From Rhodospirillaceae bacterium (GTDB lineage Bacteria > Pseudomonadota > Alphaproteobacteria > DSM-16000 > Inquilinaceae), in assembly GCA_020638595.1 (NCBI GenBank), contig JACKIG010000006.1:1-64000 (forward strand): DNA of 64,000 nucleotides. The letters run 5' to 3'. Both the position numbers and the translations under genes were made by a program. Shown here piece after piece: positions 8,342 through 15,345 of the stretch; the first letter of the stretch is position 1; every line of letters begins with the position of its first letter. Under the pieces are notes generated by a model that did not search any database, was not told where the DNA came from, and saw only the letters and a list, made by a program, of their open reading frames with translations.

Positions 8342-8881
8342 ATGACCGCCACCGTGAAGGTGTGGGACCCGCTGGTCCGGGTCTTCCACTGGTCGCTGGT
8401 GCTGAGCTTCGCGGTGGCGTGGATCAGTGCCGAGGAGTGGGACGCCCTGCACGAATGGGCGGGGTATGCCGCGGGCGCGCTGATCGCCTTCCGCCTGGTC
8501 TGGGGCCTGGTCGGCCCGCGCTATGCCCGTTTCAGCCAGTTCGTGCGCAAGCCGTCGACGGTCGCCGGCTATCTGAAGGACATGGGCAAGGGCCACGAGC
8601 GACGGTATATCGGCCACAACCCGGCCGGCGGGCTGATGATCCTGGCCTTGATCGCCGGCATGGCCGGCCTGGCGCTGACCGGCTGGATGACCACCACCGA
8701 TACGTACTGGGGCGTGGCCTGGGTGAAGGAAACGCACGAAACCCTGGCCAACCTGATGCTGGCCCTGGTCGGCCTGCATGTGGCCGGCGCGGTGCTGGCC
8801 AGCCTGCGCCACGGCGAGAACCTGGTCCGCGCGATGCTGACCGGCCGCAAGCGTGCCCCCGCTGCCGGCGACGTCGCGTAA
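8342..8881 (+). CDS. Cytochrome b561 / Ni-Fe hydrogenase b-type cytochrome
   Basis: 179 residues, four membrane segments and the haem ligands expected of the family: VWDPLVRVFHWSLVL at the N-terminus (His in TM1), LHEWAGYAAGALIAFRLVWG, HNPAGGLMILALIAGM (His before TM3) and KETHETLANLMLALVGLHVAG (two His near TM4). It carries electrons across the inner membrane between quinone and a periplasmic or membrane partner. It starts 5 bases after the PepSY gene and is followed by a strong GC-rich hairpin, so the two probably form a bicistronic operon controlled by the divergent two-component system. Confidence 0.92.
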   Translation: MTATVKVWDPLVRVFHWSLVLSFAVAWISAEEWDALHEWAGYAAGALIAFRLVWGLVGPRYARFSQFVRKPSTVAGYLKDMGKGHERRYIGHNPAGGLMILALIAGMAGLALTGWMTTTDTYWGVAWVKETHETLANLMLALVGLHVAGAVLASLRHGENLVRAMLTGRKRAPAAGDVA

Positions 8882-8907
8882 GACGGCCCCCCGTGGGCGA
8901 AGGGACT

Positions 8908-8943
8908 GCCCGCCGCCGGACAGTGTCCGCGGCGGGCGGTTTC
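8908..8943 (+). terminator. Rho-independent-type terminator after cytochrome b561
   Basis: GCCCGCCG and CGGCGGGC form the base of a stem that continues as CGGAC/GTCCG around a 3-base AGT loop, with one bulged C, followed by GGTTTCCC. It starts 27 bases after the cytochrome stop codon. The T-run is short, so efficiency is uncertain. Confidence 0.6.
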
Positions 8944-9154
8944 CCGCCTTGGATCTGTCCCACGCCCTTCGATGTCGTCAACGACATCGCCCGAGTCCTG
9001 GCAGTCTCTCCACCGCCCCTCGCGAGGGCGGATCGGAGGCACCTTTCCCATCAAAATCCGAACGGAAATCGATGCGGTCTCGTGAGGATTTCCATAGACT
9101 GAAGACATGATCTATGGATGACAAATAGATTAGAGTCAGGAAAAATCATCCCAT

Positions 9155-9469
9155 ATGTTTGCCGTGTCAGAGCAGTTCCGGGAAATATTGCTCGGCGTTG
9201 GAATTGCCACAATCATGATCGGTACTGCTCTGCGCTTCAGAACAGTGTCGAAAAGACCGGAATTCAAAGATCTGATGGATAGCGGTCAAAAGGTGAACCT
9301 CAATCTCTTGACTCTGATTGCCGGCTTCGCCCGGCTCGAGACCGACCCTTTGAGGAAGCCGCACGAGAAGATCGCGAGAATCGGTTTCAAGTATTTTTTC
9401 CGGATGCTCGCCGGCATCGTTTGCTATGGCGTGGCGGTGGCTGCGATCTTTCGCGTGGCGCCGGCCTGA
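9155..9469 (+). CDS. Small membrane protein of unknown function, low GC
   Basis: 104 residues, not recognised. Hydrophobic stretches EILLGVGIATIMIGTALRF (about 9-27) and RMLAGIVCYGVAVAAIFRVA (about 83-102) suggest two membrane segments around a basic loop. Base composition is clearly lower in GC (about 45-52% in the lines sampled) than the neighbours, and the 270 bases upstream become AT-rich as well, which hints at acquired DNA. AGGAA lies about 13 bases before the ATG. The next gene begins 120 bases downstream and is not obviously co-transcribed. Confidence 0.6.
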   Translation: MFAVSEQFREILLGVGIATIMIGTALRFRTVSKRPEFKDLMDSGQKVNLNLLTLIAGFARLETDPLRKPHEKIARIGFKYFFRMLAGIVCYGVAVAAIFRVAPA

Positions 9470-9589
9470 AATGCGATCGCCGGAGGCTCGCCCACTCATC
9501 GCATTGCCCGAAAAGCGCCCAATGTGACGGGTACGCAGCATGGCAGGGCCGCTCCGGCGCCCCGCCCTTCGACCTCCGGGAGTTCCCTG

Positions 9590-11734
9590 ATGCGTCTCGC
9601 CGCCATCTGCTTGTCTGCCGTCGTCCTCGGGCAGGCCGGGCTCGCCGTCGCCGGCGATGTCGGGCCTTCCCTGCTCGACCCCCATGCCGCCGCGCCGCCG
9701 GCTGCGCAGCAGGAAGAGACGGTCCGCGAGCTGCACGGCGACCGCGTCGTCGACCTGTTCGCCTGGATGCGCAACGGGGACGATCCGGCGGTCATCGACT
9801 ATCTGGACGCGGAGAACGCCTATACCGACGCCGTCATGGCCCCCGTCGCCGACCTGGAACAGCGGCTGTACGAAGAGATGATCGGCCGGCTGGAGGAGGC
9901 GGACAGCACCTACCCCGTGCGCTATGGCGACTATTGGTACCACCAGGCCGTCGGCGAGAATGAGGAGCATTGGGATATCATCCGCCAGGCCGGCGCGCCG
10001 GACGCGCCGGAAGAGGTGATCCTCGACGTCAACGCGCTGGCGGCAGCCCACGACTATTTCAACGTGGTCGGCTGGGACGTGACGCGCGACGGCCGCTATC
10101 TGGCCTATCAGACCGATACCTCCGGCGGGCTGGAATACAGCCTGACCATCGTCGACCTGGAAACGGGCGCGACCGTCGGCGAGCCCATCGACCTGGTCGA
10201 CGGCCTCGCCTGGGCACCCGACGGCCACGCCCTCTACTATGTCGCCGTCGACGATGCGCTGCGCGGGTATGAGGTGCGCCGCCATCTGCTGGACGGCGAC
10301 GGCCCCGACGCGGTGATCTACAGCGAGGCGGACACCCAATACACGGTCGGCCTGGCGCTGTCCGCCGACCGGCGCTTCGTCGTCATCACCTCCGCCGCCA
10401 GCGATACCAGCGAGGTCCGCTTCCTGGACCCCTATGCCGACGATGCCGAGCCCGTGCTGCTGCTGGCGGGCCGGCCCGGCATCCAGTATCGCGCCACCCA
10501 TGCCGGCGGGCGGGCGATCATCCGCATCAACGACACCAGCCCCAATTTCCGGGTCGCCGCCACCACGCTGGCGGATCTGGCTGCCGGCGTACCGGCCGAG
10601 GCATGGACGGAGCTGGTGCCGGCCCGCGATGACGTGGTGGTCGACGGCGCCAACATCTATGCCCGCCATATGGTCGTCTTCACCCGCGCCGACGGCCTGT
10701 CCCGGCTGGAGATCGTCGATCCGGCCACCGGCGAGACCCTGCCGGTGCAGTTCCCGGAGCCCAGCTATTCCCTCTACGGCGAATGGAACCCCGAATACGA
10801 TACCGATACCTTCCTCTACGCCTACGAAAGCCAGATCACGCCCTACAGCGTCTACGCCCTGGACATGGCCACGGGCGAGAGCACGCTGCTCGATCGCGAC
10901 GCGGTGCCGGGCGGCTATGAGCCGGCGGACTACGAGACGCGGCGGATCTTCGCCACGGCATCGGACGGCACCCGCATCCCGATTTCCATCGCGTTTGCCC
11001 GCACCACGCCGCTGGACGGCACCGCGCCCCTGCTGCTGGAGGCCTACGGCGCCTACGGCAGCACCTATGACCCGTATTTCGACCGCACGATGCTCAGCCT
11101 GCTCGACCGCGGGGTCATCTATGCCTACGCCCATGTGCGCGGCGGCGGCGAATACGGCCTGCCCTGGTACGAGGGCGGCCGCATGGCCACCAAGATGAAC
11201 ACCTTCACCGACGTCATTGCCGTGGCCGAGCACCTGATCGCCGAGCGCTACAGCGCCGCCGACCGCATGGTCGCCACCGGCGCGTCGGCCGGCGGCCTGA
11301 CCATCGGCGCGGTGGTGAACATGCGCCCCGACCTGTTCCGCGCGGCGGTGCTGAACGTGCCCTTCGTCGACGTGCTGACGGTGATGCTGGACGCCTCGCT
11401 GCCGCTGACGACGCTGGAATACACCGAATGGGGCAACCCGGAGGTGGCGGAGGAATATGCCTGGATGCGCGCCTACGACCCCTATCCCAACCTGGCCGCG
11501 CGCGACTATCCGGCCCTGCTGGTGCTGACGGCCCTCAACGACGACCAGGTGCCGTTCTGGCAGCCCACCAAATACGTGGCCCGCCTGCGCACGCTGGTCG
11601 GCGACGACGGCCTGGTGCTGTTGTCGGCCGACACGGGTGTCGGCCACGGCGGCGACCCCGGCCGGTTCGAAGGGTTGCGCCGCTGGGCGTTCCAATACGC
11701 CTTCGTGCTGGGGGTGCTGGGGATCGCCGAATAG
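9590..11734 (+). CDS. Exported prolyl oligopeptidase family serine peptidase (protease II-like, S9A)
   Basis: 714 residues beginning with a signal peptide (MRLAAICLSAVVLGQAGLAV). The start was set at the ATG that gives this peptide and has CGGGAG seven bases upstream. The N-terminal beta-propeller runs to about residue 450, followed by the alpha/beta hydrolase domain. The catalytic triad is visible as Ser566 (GASAGG), Asp651 (ALNDDQVPFW) and His686 (GVGHGGDP). RGGGEYGLPWYEGG is the conserved oligopeptidase B/POP segment. It should cleave short peptides, here probably in the periplasm. Classical protease II is cytosolic, so the signal peptide is the distinctive point. Confidence 0.93.
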   Translation: MRLAAICLSAVVLGQAGLAVAGDVGPSLLDPHAAAPPAAQQEETVRELHGDRVVDLFAWMRNGDDPAVIDYLDAENAYTDAVMAPVADLEQRLYEEMIGRLEEADSTYPVRYGDYWYHQAVGENEEHWDIIRQAGAPDAPEEVILDVNALAAAHDYFNVVGWDVTRDGRYLAYQTDTSGGLEYSLTIVDLETGATVGEPIDLVDGLAWAPDGHALYYVAVDDALRGYEVRRHLLDGDGPDAVIYSEADTQYTVGLALSADRRFVVITSAASDTSEVRFLDPYADDAEPVLLLAGRPGIQYRATHAGGRAIIRINDTSPNFRVAATTLADLAAGVPAEAWTELVPARDDVVVDGANIYARHMVVFTRADGLSRLEIVDPATGETLPVQFPEPSYSLYGEWNPEYDTDTFLYAYESQITPYSVYALDMATGESTLLDRDAVPGGYEPADYETRRIFATASDGTRIPISIAFARTTPLDGTAPLLLEAYGAYGSTYDPYFDRTMLSLLDRGVIYAYAHVRGGGEYGLPWYEGGRMATKMNTFTDVIAVAEHLIAERYSAADRMVATGASAGGLTIGAVVNMRPDLFRAAVLNVPFVDVLTVMLDASLPLTTLEYTEWGNPEVAEEYAWMRAYDPYPNLAARDYPALLVLTALNDDQVPFWQPTKYVARLRTLVGDDGLVLLSADTGVGHGGDPGRFEGLRRWAFQYAFVLGVLGIAE

Positions 11735-11817
11735 GGTCCAGGGGGGTCCGTTCGCCACGGGCCGGGTGTGCCGGGCTGTCGCCGGCCGCCCGGGTCGGGC
11801 GGCAGGAGGCGCCCGGC

Positions 11818-12561
11818 CTATTCCAGCGCCATCGCCCGACCGATCGCCTGGCGCAGCCTGTCGACCGCGGCGGCCGCGCCGTCATCGGCACCACCATCGG
11901 CATCGGCATCGGCATCGGCATCGGCATCGGCGCCGACATGCACGAGATAGCGGGTATCGTCGAACAGCGCACGACCCAGGTCCCCGTCCCGCAGCGCGAT
12001 GTCGAAGCGGCGGCCTGAGAGTTCCCGCAGGAAGGCCAGGACGTCGCCGGGCGCGCCGGCACGAATGACGAAGGGTGCCGCCGGCCCGGCATCGCCCGGC
12101 CGGGGCGCGGCATCGGGCGTCGGCTCAAGCGCGACGGCGTCGGTGCGTGTGCGCATCGCCAGGTCGAGGCCGGGCGGCGGCAGGATCGCCAGCCCGCCCT
12201 CCCGCAGGATCGCCGCATGGAAGCGATAGGTCCCATCGGCGTCTCGGGTCTGCAGCAGCGATACCCCGCGGCCAAGCTCGGCGACGACGAAAACCGTCCG
12301 AACGAAGGGCGCATCCTCCGCCGCCAGGGTAAGCCGCGCGCCCTCGAGCCGCCCCGTCACGCACCCGCCCAACGCGACATCCCGGACGGCCCCGGCAGGG
12401 TCGATGTCGGCCACGGCAACGCAGTACCGTCCCGGCGCCAGGTCACGGGCGATCGCGTCCGCCGGTTCGGCAATCGCCGGTACGCGGGAGTCGATGGCAA
12501 GACAGGCCATCGGCACCAGCGCCGCATGGGCCGTGGCCAGCACAAACAGGATCATGCGCAT
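11818..12561 (-). CDS. Secreted hypothetical protein with in-frame hexanucleotide repeat
   Basis: 247 residues, not recognised. A signal peptide (MRMILFVLATAHAALVPMACLA) supports the ATG at 12561. The middle part reads like a small beta-rich domain (GRYCVAVADIDPAGAVRDV, GCVTGRLEGARLTLAAED). Near the C-terminus (residues about 210-222) the protein has an Ala-Asp dipeptide run encoded by six perfect copies of a 6-base unit. A Gly/Asp-rich stretch and a final helix (AVDRLRQAIGRAMALE) follow. It is divergent from the AraC regulator across a 179-base gap and may be its target, but nothing proves that. Confidence 0.65.
   Translation of the reverse strand: MRMILFVLATAHAALVPMACLAIDSRVPAIAEPADAIARDLAPGRYCVAVADIDPAGAVRDVALGGCVTGRLEGARLTLAAEDAPFVRTVFVVAELGRGVSLLQTRDADGTYRFHAAILREGGLAILPPPGLDLAMRTRTDAVALEPTPDAAPRPGDAGPAAPFVIRAGAPGDVLAFLRELSGRRFDIALRDGDLGRALFDDTRYLVHVGADADADADADADGGADDGAAAAVDRLRQAIGRAMALE
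11895..11930 (+). repeat. Hexanucleotide tandem repeat (CATCGG)6
   Basis: Six perfect copies of CATCGG in the plus-strand reading, lying inside the minus-strand secreted hypothetical gene where they encode repeated Ala-Asp. Because the unit is a multiple of three, copy-number change would alter protein length without shifting the frame. Confidence 0.9.
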
Positions 12562-12740
12562 CGCGGACGTCCTCACTACGAACCTTGTCCGGGCATCGTG
12601 CAGGGGATCAGTGACCGGAACGTGTCGAAGGGGCGTCCAGAAACTATCCAATTCGCCTTCCCCCCTTCTGCAGCTTTCTTGGGGGACCGACCTCGGCGTA
12701 TCATCGCGACGGTGGACGGGTGCGGAGCGGGACCTGCCGG

Positions 12741-13799
12741 ATGACGAAGGGAAGCGTTCCCGAACAGACCGGACCTCAACCGCTGTCGTGGCACATGAGC
12801 ACGGCCCCCCTTGCCCCGGGACAGCGGTTCGAGGCATGGCGCGCCTGGAACGCCCGGGCGTGCGACATGCTGCCGCCCGACGACGGATCGACACAACCGA
12901 GCTTCCGCATGTCCGTCTGGACTCTGGCCGATCTGATCGTCTGCCGATCGGGATCGACCGGCTACCGGTCCGTCCGCAACGCGGGCCATCTGAGGGATTA
13001 CCGGCAACGCTGGCTGCGCCTTCGCGTGATGGAGCGGGGGCATGCCGGGGGTCTGCATGGCGCGCGGCCGGACGCGCTGGGACCCGGCGACATCCAGATT
13101 ATCGACCTCGCCGATGAATACCGGGCCGTCTATGGCGAGTCGGACTATCTGACCGTCTTCGTCCCCTTCGACATGATGTCGTTCCGCGCGGGCGGCCCGA
13201 CGCTGCCGATGACGCTGCGGGCGACATCCCCCATCTGCCGGGTGCTTGCCGACGCCACCCGGTCGCTCGTGGCCCAGATGCCGGCGACCAGGGCGGCGGA
13301 CGCGGGCCCCCTGGCTGTCGGGTTTGCCGGCTTGCTGTCCGGGCTCGTCCCGGGCGGCGCCATTGACGAGCCCGCGCGTGCTGCCCTCGACCGCACGCGG
13401 CGACAGGCTATCAAGGATCATATCGACAACGATCTGGCCCGGTGCGCACCCGACATCGGCGAGCTGTCGCGGCGGTTCGGCGCCTCGCGGTCGACGCTCT
13501 ACCGCATGTTCGCCGACGAGGGCGGCATCCAGGCCTATGCCCTGCGGCGGCGGCTGGAACGGGCCTACCGCGACCTCGCAACCCGGCCTCCGACGAGGGG
13601 CATCGTGCGCGCGGTTGCCGAAAAGTGGGGCTTCGACGATCACAGCCGCTTCACCCGCGCCTTCCGGCAGCGCTTCGACCTGGCGCCCCGCGACGTCGCC
13701 CGGCTGGGGATAGCCCCCGATGGGCGGGCAGTCCCGGCCGGCACTGACGACGCAGCAGATCGCCTTCTGTCGACGCCGTCCCTCTTCCTGGGAATGTAG
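12741..13799 (+). CDS. AraC-family transcriptional regulator
   Basis: 352 residues. The N-terminal region (about 20-200) resembles the AraC-binding-like ligand domain (AraC_binding_2 type, LSWHMSTAPLAPGQRFEAWR). The C-terminal 100 residues hold two helix-turn-helix units: DIGELSRRFGASRSTLYRMF and GIVRAVAEKWGFDDHSRFTRAFRQRF, the latter the family signature. ATG 12741 has GGAGCGGG eight bases upstream; a GTG at 12720 would add seven residues. It is divergent from the secreted hypothetical gene, the arrangement expected if it controls that gene. No ligand can be inferred. Confidence 0.93.
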   Translation: MTKGSVPEQTGPQPLSWHMSTAPLAPGQRFEAWRAWNARACDMLPPDDGSTQPSFRMSVWTLADLIVCRSGSTGYRSVRNAGHLRDYRQRWLRLRVMERGHAGGLHGARPDALGPGDIQIIDLADEYRAVYGESDYLTVFVPFDMMSFRAGGPTLPMTLRATSPICRVLADATRSLVAQMPATRAADAGPLAVGFAGLLSGLVPGGAIDEPARAALDRTRRQAIKDHIDNDLARCAPDIGELSRRFGASRSTLYRMFADEGGIQAYALRRRLERAYRDLATRPPTRGIVRAVAEKWGFDDHSRFTRAFRQRFDLAPRDVARLGIAPDGRAVPAGTDDAADRLLSTPSLFLGM

Positions 13800-14103
13800 G
13801 GTCGCCGCCCGCCGGACGGCCGGACGACACGCCGGCACGATCGTCGCTGGCTGCCGTCGGCCGCAGCGTCCGCACGCGCGCGGGCGTCCCCCATCGGCGC
13901 CGCGGCCCGCCATTCCGCCCGTGGGATTCCGGAACAAGAAAGTCGGGATTCCGGGCTCAAGACAAGCCGGCCAGGAATCCCCTTACTGCCCGGCGAATGG
14001 GGGGCTGCCGCCCGGCGATGGCGCCCGTCCGACACCCGGTGCCGCCCGCCGCGGCATCCGTGGCGGACCGGCCGCCGCCCGGCCAGATAGAAGGGGGTAT
14101 GCA
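13800..14103. other. 304-base gap upstream of RGS-like gene with repeated GGGATTCC motifs
   Basis: No ORF is convincing here. GGGATTCCGG occurs at 13923-13932 and 13945-13954, 22 bases apart (about two helical turns), and GGAATCCC, the inverse, at 13974-13981. These could be an operator for the following gene. AGAAGGGGG at 14088-14096 is the ribosome site of that gene. Confidence 0.4.
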
Positions 14104-14748
14104 ATGCCGCAAGGGCCCAAGAAGGCCTTCGCCAAGGCCAAGCACATGTGGCAGGGAACCGTCGATGCGCTGCAATCCTTTACGTCGTGGACGGACAAAG
14201 GGATCATTGAAGCCTGCTATCACGAGCTTCTGGCCATGGAGTTCATAGACTTCACATCGAAGCTGTTCGCAGAAGAAAATGCCCAATTCGTTTGCGCGGC
14301 GAACTATCTGTTCCTGCGCAGGGCCAACAAGGCGTCCCGGCTGTTGAGCGTTCTGGAAATGGACGGGGCCGATGCCAACAACAGGATCCAGGCTTCCTCC
14401 GGGTTCGCCAGCCTGCCGGACCAGATGCAGGAAGTCTTTGATACCTTCATCGCCACCGGCAGCAAGCTGGAGATCAACATATCGTCAGGGATGCGCAAGG
14501 AATTGACCCGACGATGGACGTCGATCAAATGCGGCCAGGACGTCTTCTCCCTGATCGCGGCAAGAAATGCGACCGCCCAGTTTCTGAAGATGAACTTCGG
14601 ACAGAATACCCAGTACATCAAGGGTGCATCGATCACCAAGAAGCTGAACGACACGCTCTGCCTGACCCTCTCCAAGACGGACACCGCCGTTCTGAGTTCC
14701 GCGGCAAACCAGGCCGCGCTGGGCCAGGAAACCCGTGCCCGCCGCTGA
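14104..14748 (+). CDS. RGS-domain-like protein
   Basis: 214 residues, cytosolic, no signal peptide or membrane segment. Residues about 40-185 follow the order of conserved positions in the regulator of G-protein signalling fold: FIDFTSKLFAEENAQFVCAA matches the F..F....F.EEN..F..A helix signature. FDTFIATGSKLEINISSGMR matches the Y..F...GS..EINI....R segment, and DVFSLIAARNATAQFLKMNF matches the F..A.......FL.S block. ATG 14104 is preceded by AGAAGGGGG. GC is about 50%, well below the neighbours, and the gene is followed by repeat elements, suggesting acquisition. Bacteria lack heterotrimeric G proteins, so the partner is unknown. The assignment is by eye only. Confidence 0.6.
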   Translation: MPQGPKKAFAKAKHMWQGTVDALQSFTSWTDKGIIEACYHELLAMEFIDFTSKLFAEENAQFVCAANYLFLRRANKASRLLSVLEMDGADANNRIQASSGFASLPDQMQEVFDTFIATGSKLEINISSGMRKELTRRWTSIKCGQDVFSLIAARNATAQFLKMNFGQNTQYIKGASITKKLNDTLCLTLSKTDTAVLSSAANQAALGQETRARR

Positions 14749-14767
14749 CCCCGCACAGCCGGGTAGC

Positions 14768-15100
14768 AACGCCGGGTCCCCGGCCCGCACTGAAGCCGCG
14801 CCCCGCAGTCATGGCCTGAGCGCTTGGGGTCAGGTCTTTGATCGACGTATACCGTCCCGAGGCTATGCGCGATGGCTGGCACTCGGCTGAGGGTATATGA
14901 TAATCAAAGACCTGACCCCAACAGCCTCTCGCGCAGCCTCGGGCGCCAACGCCGGGTCCCTGGCCCGCACCGAAGCCGCGCCCCGCGGTCATGGCCTTAG
15001 CGCTCGGGGTCAGATCTTTCGTTGACATATTCATATCCGGATGCCGGCACTCTGGCCGGATGCCCCGCTGTCGGAATACGATGATCAAAGACCTGACCCC
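14768..15100. repeat. Tandem ~180-base duplication of inverted-repeat element (REP/MITE-like)
   Basis: A 72-base block at 14768-14839 recurs at 14948-15019, exactly 180 bases on, with about six differences. Each copy runs into an inverted-repeat element: GGGGTCAGGTCTTTGAT at 14826-14842 with ATCAAAGACCTGACCCC at 14903-14919, and GGGGTCAGATCTTTCGT at 15006-15022 with ATCAAAGACCTGACCCC at 15084-15100. The internal sequences of the two elements differ more than the ends. A third, shorter element occurs at 25200-25247. Similar GGGGTCAGGTCTT termini are, from memory, linked to REP-associated IS200-like transposases in Proteobacteria; no transposase gene is present here. Confidence 0.85.
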
Positions 15101-15345
15101 GCCCGCTCGGCTGATGAGTGATCCCGCTCAAGGGTTACGGGGTTTCCGGGCGGCACCTTGCGACCTGGGCGGTTTGGATCGGGCAGGGCACTGCCGCGGC
15201 AAGCCGGTCCTTCGTCCACCACGGGAGTCCCGGCCGCGGTCAGGGCGGAAACGCAGTGCAAGCCGCGGGACGGGATCGGCCGGTCGTGGTCCGCTGGCGG
15301 TACCGGGTCCCGGTCAAAGCCGGGACCCGGGCTGCGCGATGCCGC
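15101..15345. other. Non-coding stretch downstream of phaC with hairpin
   Basis: No supportable gene. The only structure I see is CCGGGTCCCGG at 15303-15313 and CCGGGACCCGG at 15320-15330, an 11-bp perfect stem with a 6-base loop, lying 15 bases past the phaC stop codon. Confidence 0.5.
15303..15330 (-). terminator. Hairpin after phaC, possible terminator
   Basis: An 11-bp perfect GC-rich stem with loop TCAAAG (plus strand), beginning 15 bases downstream of the phaC stop. There is no clear T-run on the minus strand after it, so it may act as a transcript stabiliser or a weak terminator. Confidence 0.45.

Noticed and set aside
9167..11758. Very long open frame on the minus strand opposite the oligopeptidase gene
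   Set aside because: Low-complexity Gly/Val/His/Gln translation with no family similarity, typical of antisense frames in GC-rich DNA; the plus strand has a full peptidase with catalytic triad and signal peptide.
14768..15100. CRISPR array
   Set aside because: Only two units, 180 bases apart, with inverted ends; no regular 25-40 base repeats with unique spacers.
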